Source: JBEISR01 sp044371425 (GTDB taxonomy: Bacteria > Planctomycetota > Planctomycetia > Pirellulales > Pirellulaceae). Taken from it: 64,000 bases of DNA. Of this stretch, positions 36,468-45,197 are shown piece by piece. Positions within the stretch are counted from its first letter, which is position 1, and the number at the start of each line of letters is the position of its first letter. The DNA is taken from assembly GCA_044371425.1 (NCBI GenBank), contig JBILTR010000010.1:87895-151894 (forward strand), read 5' to 3'. The notes under the pieces are model-generated. The model searched no databases and had not been told where the DNA came from. It saw only the letters and a program-made list of their open reading frames with translations. The translations under genes and the position numbers were made by a program.

Positions 36468-37609
36468 GTTCCGAAATCGAATCGATCGTCGACCGCGTGA
36501 TAGAGGGGCATCGACTCTCCTGCGAGGACGCACTTCGCCTCCTCGAAAGCAACCAGCTGGGGGTCATTGGACGCGGTGCCAATGCGGTGACCGAGCGTCT
36601 GCATCCAGAGCCCTATCGCACCTACAATGTGGATCGGAACATCAACTACACCAACATCTGCACTGCGGTCTGCGACTTCTGCGCCTTCTATCGGACTCCC
36701 AAAAGCCAGGAAGGTTATGTCTTGAGCCGTGAGGAGCTGCACCAGAAAGTTCAGGAGACGGTGGAGCTGGGAGGCAATCAGATTCTGTTGCAGGGCGGTC
36801 TACATCCCCACTTCAAACTGGAGTGGTATGAGGAAATGCTTTCGGACCTAAGGCAGCACTTTCCATCGATCAACATCCATGGTTTCAGTCCACCCGAAAT
36901 CCATCATTTTACGAAGGTCAACAAGATGCCCTTGCGCGAAGTGCTGGGGCGTCTGAAAGAGGCAGGCTTGGGTAGTCTCCCCGGCGGAGGTGCTGAGATA
37001 CTGGTCGATCGCGTGCGTCAGGCGATCACGCGGGGAAAGGTCCTGACGGACGATTGGCTGGAGGTGATGAGGGTCTGGCATGGCTTGGGCGGAAATAGCT
37101 CGGCGACCATGATGTTCGGTCATGTCGAAACGCTGCAGGAACGGGTCGAGCATTTGGATCGGATCCGTCAATTGCAGGATGAAACAGGTGGTTTTACCGC
37201 ATTCATCTGTTGGTCTTTTCAGCCGGAACACACCGATTTGGCTCACCTTCCACCAGCACAGGCATTTGAGTACCTGAAAACTCAGGCGGTGGCGCGGCTC
37301 TTTCTCGATAATGTCCCCAATATCCAGAGCAGCTGGGTGACGCAGGGCTTGAAGATTGGGCAGTTGGCTTTGCTCTTTGGAGCCAACGACATGGGGTCGC
37401 TGATGATTGAAGAAAATGTCGTCGCGGAAGCGGGAACGGTGCACTTCCTGACGCTCGATCAGATCCGCCGCGCGATCGAGGAATTGGGGTACACCGCAAG
37501 GCAACGCGACGTTTGGTATCGATTGGTTCCGGAGTCGTTGGAGCGGCTGGCTGTCGAAGCCAATCGAAAGCGAGATCAAGCCAAAGCGCTGCCGGTTGTC
37601 GCTGGTTGA
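36464..37609 (+). CDS. mqnC: Cyclic dehypoxanthine futalosine synthase, radical SAM
   Basis: MqnC, 381 residues, is a radical-SAM enzyme that cyclises dehypoxanthine futalosine in menaquinone synthesis. The [4Fe-4S] cysteines are in CTAVCDFC (Cys66, Cys70, Cys73), preceded by 'NVDRNINYTNIC'. Family strings 'GGLHPHFKLEWYEEML', 'PPEIHHF', 'GGGAEILVDRVRQ' and 'WSFQPEHTDL' favour MqnC over the related aminofutalosine synthase MqnE. It overlaps mqnA by four bases. No mqnB, mqnD or mqnE is in the window, so the rest of the pathway lies elsewhere. Full length. Confidence 0.92.
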   Translation: MSSEIESIVDRVIEGHRLSCEDALRLLESNQLGVIGRGANAVTERLHPEPYRTYNVDRNINYTNICTAVCDFCAFYRTPKSQEGYVLSREELHQKVQETVELGGNQILLQGGLHPHFKLEWYEEMLSDLRQHFPSINIHGFSPPEIHHFTKVNKMPLREVLGRLKEAGLGSLPGGGAEILVDRVRQAITRGKVLTDDWLEVMRVWHGLGGNSSATMMFGHVETLQERVEHLDRIRQLQDETGGFTAFICWSFQPEHTDLAHLPPAQAFEYLKTQAVARLFLDNVPNIQSSWVTQGLKIGQLALLFGANDMGSLMIEENVVAEAGTVHFLTLDQIRRAIEELGYTARQRDVWYRLVPESLERLAVEANRKRDQAKALPVVAG

Positions 37610-37720
37610 CCTGGCTTGGGAAGGATCTGGCCAGAAATCGGCAGGTGTGTCTGAACTCGTCGGTCGTTGGATGTCGTGTGGGAGGGGATCGGGCCTCTGA
37701 GCGTCGCGCGAAACGATCTT

Positions 37721-38212
37721 TCAGTCGATCGACCGATGCTGGATACTTCCCGACCGATCCGATTGAAGATAGGTTTCCAGGATCACCATGGCGGCAACAC
37801 TGTCGAGCCATTTGGCGCGTTGGCTGGCTTTGAGGTTGCCCTCCCGAAGCATCTCTTCGGCACGCACCGTGGTGAATCGCTCATCCACCCACGCGACAGG
37901 AACGCCCGTAGTTTCTTGAAGCCGTTTCGACCACAGCTTGCACTCTCGCATTTTTGCACTTTCGTTACCGTCGAGATGAAGTGGCATTCCGAGGATCCAC
38001 CCCGCCAATCGCTCCTCTTTGGCAAGCTTGCGTAGCTGGTCGAGATCCCAAGCTTCATTGCGTCGATGAAGGATCGGCAGAGGGCCGACCCACTGCTGCC
38101 CCGGATCGCAGATCGCAAGACCGATGCGCACCGATCCGAAATCGATTCCCACCAACCTTCCGGCTTTTGGAATCTCCAAGACGGGTTCTCTTGAAGAGGC
38201 TGCTTCATCCAT
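37721..38212 (-). CDS. ruvX: Putative pre-16S rRNA nuclease / Holliday-junction resolvase-like, YqgF
   Basis: A 163-residue YqgF/RuvX-family protein with an RNase H-like fold. 'LVGIDFGSVRIGLAICDPGQQWVGPL' contains the first catalytic Asp, 'GWILGMPLHLDGNESAKM' the second motif, and 'PVAWVDERFTTVRAEEML' the third. In E. coli the homologue processes the 16S rRNA 5' end. It sits ten bases downstream of the guanylyltransferase gene, so it is the last gene of a minus-strand operon, and it is convergent with mqnC. The N-terminal 18 residues or so before the core are slightly longer than usual. Confidence 0.92.
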   Translation of the reverse strand: MDEAASSREPVLEIPKAGRLVGIDFGSVRIGLAICDPGQQWVGPLPILHRRNEAWDLDQLRKLAKEERLAGWILGMPLHLDGNESAKMRECKLWSKRLQETTGVPVAWVDERFTTVRAEEMLREGNLKASQRAKWLDSVAAMVILETYLQSDRSGSIQHRSID

Positions 38213-38222
38213 CGGCGACGCC

Positions 38223-39302
38223 TTACAAGTACTGGTGGTGGCCGAGTTCCTTCAGCTGCTGAACGACTTCCCTCACCCGCTCCTCCTCGGACTTGGGAGC
38301 CACCAGTGTGGCATCCTGAGTATGGACGACAATGCAGGAGTCCATGCCGATGGTGACCACCAAGTGGTCGGGTTCAGTGCGCACGATCATGTTTTTGGAA
38401 TCGATCGGCAAGTAGGGGCCCTGCACTGCATTGCCATGGCTATCGACGCTCAGCAATCGCGCGAGGGCTTGCCAGCTGCCGACATCATCCCATTGAAAAG
38501 GGGCTTCGATGACGTTGATTTTGGGATACTTTTCCAGCACCGCAAAGTCGATCGAGATACCAGTTACCTTTTCATAGAAGTTCCGGAATCCCTGCTGGAA
38601 ACCCGAGCTGCCGATGCCTGCTGCAATCTGCTCCAACAATCGATACATCTCAGGTTGGAAGTCCCGTAGCGCACTGAGGATCGTTTTGGCTTTCCAGAGG
38701 AAAATGCCTGAGTTCCAGTAAAAGCCACCTTCTGCAAGAAACTGTTCGGCGGTTTCCCGATTCGGTTTCTCTCGAAAACGGTCGACTTGGAATGCCGCGA
38801 TGCCATCGCTGGCAGTCACGGCTTTGCCACGCTGGATGTAGCCGAAGGACTCGGCTGGATAGGTGGGGCGAATGCCAAACGTGACAAACTGCTCGGGATC
38901 CGATTCCAGCATCGCCACCCCTGCTTGGATCGCTCGATGGAATTCCTCTTTGGGAGCGATCACGTGGTCGGAGGGCATCACCAGCATGGTACCTTCAGGA
39001 TCCGCCGCAGCGATGAGGAATGCAGCCAAACCGATGCAGGGGGCGGTATCTCTTTTGTATGGCTCTCCAATGATATGCTCGGCTGGCACCATGGGCAGTT
39101 GCCCGACCACCGCATCCTTCAATTGCTCGTTGGTCAGCACCAAAAGGTGCTCTGGAGTGACTAGGCCGACAAGTCGATCGGCGGTCTCCTGGAGCATCGA
39201 TTTGGGCTGACCCATTGTCAGAAGCTGCTTCGGCTTGGCCGCGCGGCTTGCAGGCCAGAAGCGAGTGCCGGATCCACCTGCCATAATTACTGCGTGCAAC
39301 AT
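38223..39302 (-). CDS. manC: Mannose-1-phosphate guanylyltransferase
   Basis: A protein of about 359 residues that makes GDP-mannose from mannose-1-phosphate and GTP for glycan synthesis. The nucleotide-binding signature 'VIMAGGSGTRFWPASRAAKPKQLL' is at the N-terminus, followed by 'GTMLVMPSDHVI', 'TFGIRPTYPAESFGYIQRG' and 'FREKPNRETAEQFLAEGGFYWNSGIFLWK'. It is the short, monofunctional form without the C-terminal phosphomannose isomerase domain. The ATG at 39302 is preferred to an upstream TTG. It lies 32 bases after the UDP-sugar pyrophosphorylase gene on the same strand, suggesting joint supply of GDP- and UDP-activated sugars. Confidence 0.92.
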   Translation of the reverse strand: MLHAVIMAGGSGTRFWPASRAAKPKQLLTMGQPKSMLQETADRLVGLVTPEHLLVLTNEQLKDAVVGQLPMVPAEHIIGEPYKRDTAPCIGLAAFLIAAADPEGTMLVMPSDHVIAPKEEFHRAIQAGVAMLESDPEQFVTFGIRPTYPAESFGYIQRGKAVTASDGIAAFQVDRFREKPNRETAEQFLAEGGFYWNSGIFLWKAKTILSALRDFQPEMYRLLEQIAAGIGSSGFQQGFRNFYEKVTGISIDFAVLEKYPKINVIEAPFQWDDVGSWQALARLLSVDSHGNAVQGPYLPIDSKNMIVRTEPDHLVVTIGMDSCIVVHTQDATLVAPKSEEERVREVVQQLKELGHHQYL

Positions 39303-39334
39303 AGAAGGTTCGAATTCCAAAAGTTCGAGGGAAT

Positions 39335-40807
39335 TTATCGGGAAGGATCTGGGAGGATGCTGTGCGTCAGGAATGCATCATGATTGAGTTGTTGAAAAGC
39401 GAAAAGCCGGGATGTCAGATGACGGGATTCTAACGCTAAACAGGGTGCAATTTCGGTCTGGATTCCAGCGGCGATCCGAATTCCTGCCTGTTCCAGCCAG
39501 CTTCGATGCAAGGCACAGATGCGTTGCCTGCAGTGCTCCGGGGTATCCGACGCCTGGCCGTTGGCGTTTTTCACCGGCGCGAACCACTCGGAGGCTTCGA
39601 CTTCGATCACCAGGGCTTTGGTGGCCATCGGCAGCAGATCAAAGATGAATTGCTCGTACTTGCAAGCATTCGGCTCTGCGGGATTGATCCTGGTGCCCTG
39701 TTCGTCAATAAAGGGGACCTTTTTGACGGCTCGATGAAACGGAAGGGACCTATCACCAAGAGAGGAAGACTGGAGGAAAGGGAGATCAAACAGATGCACG
39801 GCCATGTTGCCGACGCCGATTTTCAACGCGCCGTCAGCTTGTCGGAGGCGGGCGACTTCTTCCGGAAGGTCGCTGTACTCGATGATCTGCACCCGTCCAT
39901 CGATTTGAACGATGTTCCCGACGCGCTCCATCGGATCCGACTTGGCGACTCCAAGCGTCGTTGCTTGGCTCCCTGACTCCAGGTGGAGGCCGATTAAGAC
40001 CGGATCGCACCAGGGGACCAGGGGATTGTCGACCTGACCGTAAAAAAAGTGCTTCACCCCTAAGGATTCGGCCCATGCGAGGGTTCCAGAGCGGGTGAGA
40101 GCTGCCAGCATGCCGCCATGGCCGTCTGGATTGGTGGCTACGATGCCAGGGGCCTCCATCAGGATCTTGCCAGACAGGGAGTCGACTGACGGCATTTCTC
40201 CCTGCTGAAAGAAACGCACCAGGGTGCGATCGAGCCCGAAAAAGTGATTCGTCTCAAAAAACTGGACCGTCTGATCATGGGTTTGCCTGCTAGTCATCAC
40301 CATCAAGGCGATGGGGTGACCGTAGCGAGCACCGACCGCATGAATGGTGTCGCAGTGCATTTGAAAAAGCGACCGTCCTGAAACGGGGCCGATGGGAAAC
40401 ATCCCTTTGGGCTGTTCGAACCCAAGCCGACTTCCCTGTCCTCCGGCAACCAGCAGCACTCCCCACTCTCCGGCCTCAATCGATCTCTCCCCGGCAGATC
40501 GGAGGGGTGAGTCGCATTCGGCGCGATGCCTTGCCAGTGCCTCTTTGCGGACCATCGGTGGGGGTTCTGCCTGCTTAGCCAATCGCGCCCAGTCGGTCGC
40601 CACCGATTGCTCCCGACTCAATTGGTCCAGACGCTTTAGGTCCAACGAGAGAATCTGAGTCGCAAGCGACTGACGCTGGATTGGATGGAGTTGATCCCAG
40701 AATGCGATCAAATGCTGTTGTCCCCAGGGAGTCAGTAAAGACCGCAATCGCTCGGGGCTCTCCTGCTCGGAGGATTCTGAACTCGACTGTGGCATCGATC
40801 CGCTCAC
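39335..40807 (-). CDS. UDP-N-acetylglucosamine / UDP-sugar pyrophosphorylase family protein
   Basis: A 490-residue nucleotidyltransferase of the eukaryotic-like UDPGP family. The active-site loop 'VAGGQGSRLGFEQPKGMFPIGPVSGRSLFQ' is diagnostic of UAP/AGX-type enzymes; 'VDNPLVPWCDPVLIGLHL' and 'CKYEQFIFDLLP' also match. It should form a UDP-sugar from UTP and a sugar-1-phosphate; GlcNAc-1-P is the likeliest substrate, which is inference. The GTG start at 40807 has an AGGGGAG Shine-Dalgarno seven bases upstream, better than the ATG at 40795. It is part of the minus-strand operon ending in ruvX. Confidence 0.86.
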   Translation of the reverse strand: MSGSMPQSSSESSEQESPERLRSLLTPWGQQHLIAFWDQLHPIQRQSLATQILSLDLKRLDQLSREQSVATDWARLAKQAEPPPMVRKEALARHRAECDSPLRSAGERSIEAGEWGVLLVAGGQGSRLGFEQPKGMFPIGPVSGRSLFQMHCDTIHAVGARYGHPIALMVMTSRQTHDQTVQFFETNHFFGLDRTLVRFFQQGEMPSVDSLSGKILMEAPGIVATNPDGHGGMLAALTRSGTLAWAESLGVKHFFYGQVDNPLVPWCDPVLIGLHLESGSQATTLGVAKSDPMERVGNIVQIDGRVQIIEYSDLPEEVARLRQADGALKIGVGNMAVHLFDLPFLQSSSLGDRSLPFHRAVKKVPFIDEQGTRINPAEPNACKYEQFIFDLLPMATKALVIEVEASEWFAPVKNANGQASDTPEHCRQRICALHRSWLEQAGIRIAAGIQTEIAPCLALESRHLTSRLFAFQQLNHDAFLTHSILPDPSR

Positions 40808-40865
40808 CAGAAAACTCCCCTCGACTTAGATCCGCTCCGTTCCGGCGACGATCCTATGGGTGGGC

Positions 40866-41723
40866 TTATCGAGAGACTTCCCATCCACTGGATCGTTCGA
40901 TCTGGTACCAATGCACAGCATTGCTGCCCCAGAACCGATCGGCCGCTTCCCGGCCTTTACTCTGGATCCATTGGTCCAGTAGTTTCAGCCAGCGTTCGTA
41001 GGAACCGCTCAGTAGCATCACCGGCCAATCGGATCCAAAAAGGAGCCTCTTGGGGCCGAAAGCCTCCCAGACGACCTCTAAATAATAGATCAAATCGTCT
41101 TCTTTCCAATGGCCCCACGCGGCTTCGGTAATCAACCCAGATATCTTGCAGGCAACCTGTGAGAACTGGCCCAATTGGCGGATATGGTCCGTCCATGGTT
41201 GCCTGGTCTGTTTCTTCAAATCCGGCTTGGCCAAGTGGTCCAGGATGATTCGCAGATTCGGAAACCGCTCGATAAATCGGATGGCGGATGCCAGTTGATG
41301 GTGGTAGATCAGCAGGTCGTACGCGAATCGGCCCTGCGACTCCAATGCACGGATCCCTTGGAGGAAGGGTGGCCGCAGCAGGAACTCGGGGTCGGTTTCA
41401 TCCTGCACAACGTGCCTAAATCCAACCAGTTTTGGGTGGACAGCGGCAGAGTCCAGTTGTTGGGGCAGCGATTCCGCTCGAAGATCAATCCATCCGACTA
41501 CCCCAAAGATCCAATCGTACTGATCGGCCAGTTCCAACAGCCACGAAGTTTCCTCCCAGGATTGGCGTGCTTGAACGGCGATGGTCCCGGCGATCTGGTG
41601 ACGTTCCAGGATGGGAGCTAAATCATCGGGAAGAAAGTCCTTCCGAATCGGCCAGTCGCCTTCTATCCAGGGGTACTGAGCAGAATCGTATCGCCAAAAG
41701 TGCTGGTGGGAATCAATTCGCAT
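40866..41723 (-). CDS. Amidohydrolase family 2 protein, L-fuconolactonase-like
   Basis: A 285-residue TIM-barrel metal-dependent hydrolase. 'MRIDSHQHFWRYD' at the N-terminus carries the HxH metal ligands. 'LRIILDHLAKPDLK' and 'RLLFGSDWPVMLLSGSYERW' provide the later His and Asp positions typical of the L-fuconolactonase/2-pyrone-4,6-dicarboxylate hydrolase group. The start at 41723 puts the HQH motif right after the initiator, as in homologues. The gene sits 58 bases upstream of the UDP-sugar pyrophosphorylase start. A sugar-lactone substrate fits both family and neighbours, but is not proven. Confidence 0.85.
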   Translation of the reverse strand: MRIDSHQHFWRYDSAQYPWIEGDWPIRKDFLPDDLAPILERHQIAGTIAVQARQSWEETSWLLELADQYDWIFGVVGWIDLRAESLPQQLDSAAVHPKLVGFRHVVQDETDPEFLLRPPFLQGIRALESQGRFAYDLLIYHHQLASAIRFIERFPNLRIILDHLAKPDLKKQTRQPWTDHIRQLGQFSQVACKISGLITEAAWGHWKEDDLIYYLEVVWEAFGPKRLLFGSDWPVMLLSGSYERWLKLLDQWIQSKGREAADRFWGSNAVHWYQIERSSGWEVSR

Positions 41724-41879
41724 GGCATGCAGTTCGATCGCGTCAGTGGATGGAGTCCCGGTCAAGCCAAATCCAAGAGGTTTCGTCGTCGTGACTATCC
41801 CAGCCAGGCATGGCGCACCTGGGTTGGGCATTGAGATAAGCGAAGGTGCATTGCAATCGAGGCAGATCGGGGGATCGGA

Positions 41880-42302
41880 TCAGCAGCACGAATCGTTTGC
41901 TTCTCGTTGCCCGGCTCGTCTCCTTGGCCCTGGAATCTCCTGCCCCAAGTGCGTCATGCGATTCTCATGATCGACAAAAACTACCTTGGGGAGATGGGCT
42001 TCTTCGGAAGCCAGAGGTTCAGGTAAGTAGCAGTAGGTTGCAACGATGATCAAATCACCTGGCCGAATCAAATGGGCCGCAGCCCCATTGGCGCAAATCA
42101 ATCGCTCCCCTTCGACTCCCTGAATCGCATAGGTCTCCAGACGGGTACCGCGTGTGATGTTCCATACGAGAACCGCTTCGTAAGGGGCGATCCCTGCAGC
42201 TCGCATCAGATCGGGCGGCAGCGTCAGCGAGCCTTCATAGTCCAGGTCCGCCTGGGTAACTGTCGCGCGGTGAATTTTGGAGCGTAAGAATTTGCGCCAC
42301 AT
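41880..42302 (-). CDS. panD: Aspartate 1-decarboxylase proenzyme
   Basis: PanD, 140 residues, makes beta-alanine for pantothenate and coenzyme A. It is a pyruvoyl enzyme: self-cleavage between Gly24 and Ser25 in 'DYEGSLTL' creates the cofactor. 'RSKIHRATVTQADLDYEGS' and 'NGAAAHLIRPGDLIIVATYCY' are conserved family blocks. An AGGA Shine-Dalgarno lies about nine bases before the ATG at 42302. The C-terminal 20 residues ('PRRRAGQREANDSCC') extend slightly past the usual core. It lies upstream of the amidohydrolase by about 150 bases. Confidence 0.94.
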   Translation of the reverse strand: MWRKFLRSKIHRATVTQADLDYEGSLTLPPDLMRAAGIAPYEAVLVWNITRGTRLETYAIQGVEGERLICANGAAAHLIRPGDLIIVATYCYLPEPLASEEAHLPKVVFVDHENRMTHLGQEIPGPRRRAGQREANDSCC

Positions 42303-42491
42303 CAACAGATATCCTTGAACGTAGGCGATGGTTCGCCCATGGCGTTGCCGTGTTGCAATAGAGCCTTCTAGAAGCGTTACGGGCTGGACCTCTAGTGGCC
42401 TAGATCATAACGCCATCCCAGGGATTCGTCGACCGGCGAGAGGCGAGGCCAAGGAAACGACTCCCTCGTTGCCCTCGTGGCTCTTCCCCTC

Positions 42492-43244
42492 TCACCGGGT
42501 GGGCAGTCCCAGACTTCTTGCTGCTGTAACCACGTCGATGGCTCCTGTTCCCGCCTTCCTCAGGGCCAGGGCCATGGCGTTAGCGGTGGCTCCACTGGTC
42601 AGAATATCGTCGACCAACAGCAGCCTCTTTCCCACGACGAAACTGCGATCGGCGCATTCAAAAGCATGGCTGAGGTTCACTCGACGCTGAGCTCCAGTGA
42701 GCATGCCCTGTTTGGACGTCGCTCGAATCCTCCGCAAAATTCGTCGGACTGGAATCCCGAGAACTCCCGCCAGGGCTTCGGCCAATAATTCGGAGCTGTT
42801 GGTGCGGCGCAGGATGCGTCTTCGCCAGTGCTGGGGAGTCGGAACGACAGCGGCAATGTCAGTGGGTAGCTGGTCTCGAAGTCGTTCTCCCAGCGCCCGA
42901 CCGACCGCCAAGGCAAGGTGTTCGTGGAAGGGACGCTTCATCAGAATGACCGCCTGCCTGAGAGGCCCCTGGTAGTCGCCGCCGCAGATCGCGCGATCGA
43001 AGTGCCAGTCCTCGCCGCGGCAATGAATGCAATCCTGAGAATCGAGCGACAGGGTGGTATCGGGTAACCGAGCGCTGCACCGCACACACGCACGACGATT
43101 CGGAAAGAACTGCTGGGCGCAGCACAGACAAAGCCCCGTTGTCGACTCCCCCGCAGGAAAACGCTGGAAGCAAAAACTGCAGGCCGATGGCAATAGCATC
43201 TCCAGCAGCGAGTTGGCGACGGTGTCCTCGGTTCGTGTTTGCAT
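42492..43244 (-). CDS. ComF family protein, phosphoribosyltransferase-like
   Basis: A 250-residue ComF-type protein. The N-terminal third has paired cysteines (CSFC, CLCC, CVRC, CIHC) that probably form zinc-binding sites. The C-terminal PRTase domain has the PRPP loop 'KRLLLVDDILTSGATANAMALALRKAG'. The family includes ComFC of competence systems and GntX, acting in DNA uptake or repair in the cytoplasm. The start at 43244 has GAGGA seven bases upstream and begins shortly before the first CxxC; longer in-frame extensions lack conservation. It is divergent from the permease gene at 43519. No other competence gene is visible nearby. Confidence 0.88.
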   Translation of the reverse strand: MQTRTEDTVANSLLEMLLPSACSFCFQRFPAGESTTGLCLCCAQQFFPNRRACVRCSARLPDTTLSLDSQDCIHCRGEDWHFDRAICGGDYQGPLRQAVILMKRPFHEHLALAVGRALGERLRDQLPTDIAAVVPTPQHWRRRILRRTNSSELLAEALAGVLGIPVRRILRRIRATSKQGMLTGAQRRVNLSHAFECADRSFVVGKRLLLVDDILTSGATANAMALALRKAGTGAIDVVTAARSLGLPTR

Positions 43245-43518
43245 CCGGCTTCCTCGGCTGCCTACCGCCTTCTCGCTCCGTTCCCCTCTGGAATCGGCCA
43301 GCTCGCCTTCCCAGTGCTTTCCAACCGTCCCATGCGGAAAGCAACCTGTGGAATTATGGGAGGGTGCGTCGGTGGAAATCAATGCTTGCGTTATGAATGC
43401 TGGTGAATCGAATGGCTTTGGACCGGTTTGCCCTGGAATCGTTCGGCGTCATCTGGTATCCCATCGGGCGAGACAGAAGATTTCAGGGGAAGGAATGCTG
43501 GGGTTGGCGGGAGCCGGA

Positions 43519-44658
43519 ATGACGCTGATCGATCGCTACGTATTGACGATCTTCTTTCGCGCGATGGTCGCCCTTTTTCTCTCCTTGGTCGGCATGATCG
43601 TGGTCGCCGATGTGTTCATCAACCTGGATGAATTCATTGAGTATGGGAAGGTCAAAGGAAGTGTCGTCAGCGGGCTGTTGGAGTACTATCTCCCGCAGCT
43701 CCTGGCTTACCTCGACTGGATGTCCGGTGTCCTTCCTATGCTGGGAGCGATGTTCGTCATCGCACTGCTCTATCGCACCAACGAATTGACATCCATCCTC
43801 GCGGCGGGCGTCAGCAAGGAGCGCGTGATGCGCCCGATCCTTGTCGCTGCAGGGCTCTGGATGGCTTTGGCGATCGTCAATCGAGAGATCTGGCTACCCA
43901 AGCTGGCTACGCGACTGTCTCGCACACCCCAGCAGTTGACCAGTGATGCGATCGAGCAGATCCGGCCTGTGAAGGATCACCATCATCAGATCCTGTTCAA
44001 CGGCAAGCAGATGAACATCGATCAGGGGGAACTGATTGCGCCGCGGTTGATTCTGTATGGCGCCGGAGCGAGATTAGGGGAGAAGATCCTTGGTAGAGTC
44101 GCCATCTATCGACCAGCCTCACCGGAGCATCCTCAGGGATTTTTGATTCAGGGAGTCGAATTGCCTATTTCGATTGCTTCTCTGGACTCGGTGTGGCTGG
44201 AGCAAGAACCGATTGTGCTGACTCCCAAAGACACGCCTTGGCTGAAATCCGACGAGTGTTTCGTCGCCACAGAGATTCCACTGGAGTTGATGTCGGCCAC
44301 TGGAGCGACGACGAAACATCGGTCGACTTGGTCGTTGATCGAGCAGTTGCGGCAGCATCCTCGCTATTGCGATCTTCGGTTTCGGTCTGCCGTTCACGGT
44401 CGCTTGGCTCGACCTGCCCTCGACGCCATGCTGTTTCTATTCGGCGTCCCGTTGATACTGCGTCGACAGGACCGCAATCTGTTCTGGGTGGCAGGGGCTG
44501 GTCTCATCCTGGTGCTTGGCTATCTTGCGATTCAGTCGGGCGGTCCGCTTCTGGGAAGCGCTGGTGTGGGGGTGGTGCCTTGGGTGGCCGTCTGGGGTCC
44601 CATGGTCCTGTTGTTTCCTGTCGCTTGGATCATGACGCAGGAAGCGCTCTGGAGCTGA
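43519..44658 (+). CDS. LptF/LptG family permease (YjgP/YjgQ)
   Basis: A 379-residue inner-membrane protein of the lipopolysaccharide-export ABC transporter family. It opens 'MTLIDRYVLTIFFRAMVALFLSLVGMIVVADVFINLDEF', exactly the LptF/LptG pattern. About three N-terminal and three C-terminal helices flank a periplasmic beta-jellyroll-like region (about residues 130-270). An upstream in-frame ATG at 43495 with a good Shine-Dalgarno is an alternative start. No second permease or lptB is adjacent, so whether it is F or G cannot be said. Its presence supports an outer membrane carrying LPS-like glycolipid. Confidence 0.87.
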   Translation: MTLIDRYVLTIFFRAMVALFLSLVGMIVVADVFINLDEFIEYGKVKGSVVSGLLEYYLPQLLAYLDWMSGVLPMLGAMFVIALLYRTNELTSILAAGVSKERVMRPILVAAGLWMALAIVNREIWLPKLATRLSRTPQQLTSDAIEQIRPVKDHHHQILFNGKQMNIDQGELIAPRLILYGAGARLGEKILGRVAIYRPASPEHPQGFLIQGVELPISIASLDSVWLEQEPIVLTPKDTPWLKSDECFVATEIPLELMSATGATTKHRSTWSLIEQLRQHPRYCDLRFRSAVHGRLARPALDAMLFLFGVPLILRRQDRNLFWVAGAGLILVLGYLAIQSGGPLLGSAGVGVVPWVAVWGPMVLLFPVAWIMTQEALWS

Positions 44659-44832
44659 TCATCTTGCATCGCGAGGCGATGAGATATCGCAAGGAAGCCG
44701 CTTCATTGCAGGCTACAACCGATCGGCAAGAGGCTGCTGTTGGCAGTAGGTTCTTTGGCTTCCAGAAGGCTCGGTTGCCCTGATTGTCTGCATCGCACAG
44801 TACTGGCTGCAACACGCGAAGCCGTCCGTTGC

Positions 44833-45192
44833 TCAGGACGATGCCGGCAGTCTCTTTCGAAGTCGCTCGACCAATCGTTCCAGGCTGACCTGGATCTCCG
44901 CCTGTGTCCTCGCCGGTCCAGGTCGGGGCTGTACCACCAAGTCCATCGCGATAGGAAACTGGCTATCGATCTGCCGAAAGCTTTCTCGGATGCGTCGCTT
45001 CCAAGCATTCCGAACGACGGCATTCCCGACGCGTCGCGATACCGACAGCCCCAGTCTGCTGCGCGGCACCTGAGACCGAATCGCTCGGATAGTCAAGATC
45101 GAGTCGGACGCCACCAAACCGCGCTGGTAGACGCGATCGAACTCCGATCGACTGGTCAAGCGGCATTCGCGAGGGAAGGACTGATCCTTCAT
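44833..45192 (-). CDS. rnpA: Ribonuclease P protein component
   Basis: RnpA, 119 residues, is the basic protein subunit that helps RNase P RNA mature tRNA 5' ends. 'FPRECRLTSRSEFDRVYQRG' and 'GLSVSRRVGNAVVRNAWKRRIRESFRQ' are family signatures; the last corresponds to the conserved RNA-binding basic helix. The ATG at 45192 begins a few bases after the DnaJ-family stop codon, so the two are almost certainly co-transcribed. The usual neighbours rpmH, yidD and yidC are absent on both sides. Confidence 0.92.
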   Translation of the reverse strand: MKDQSFPRECRLTSRSEFDRVYQRGLVASDSILTIRAIRSQVPRSRLGLSVSRRVGNAVVRNAWKRRIRESFRQIDSQFPIAMDLVVQPRPGPARTQAEIQVSLERLVERLRKRLPASS

Positions 45193-45197
45193 GCCAG

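Noticed and set aside
39303..39334. tRNA-like GGTTCGAATTCC string upstream of manC
   Set aside because: Only 32 bases separate the flanking genes, too short for a tRNA, and no cloverleaf can be built.
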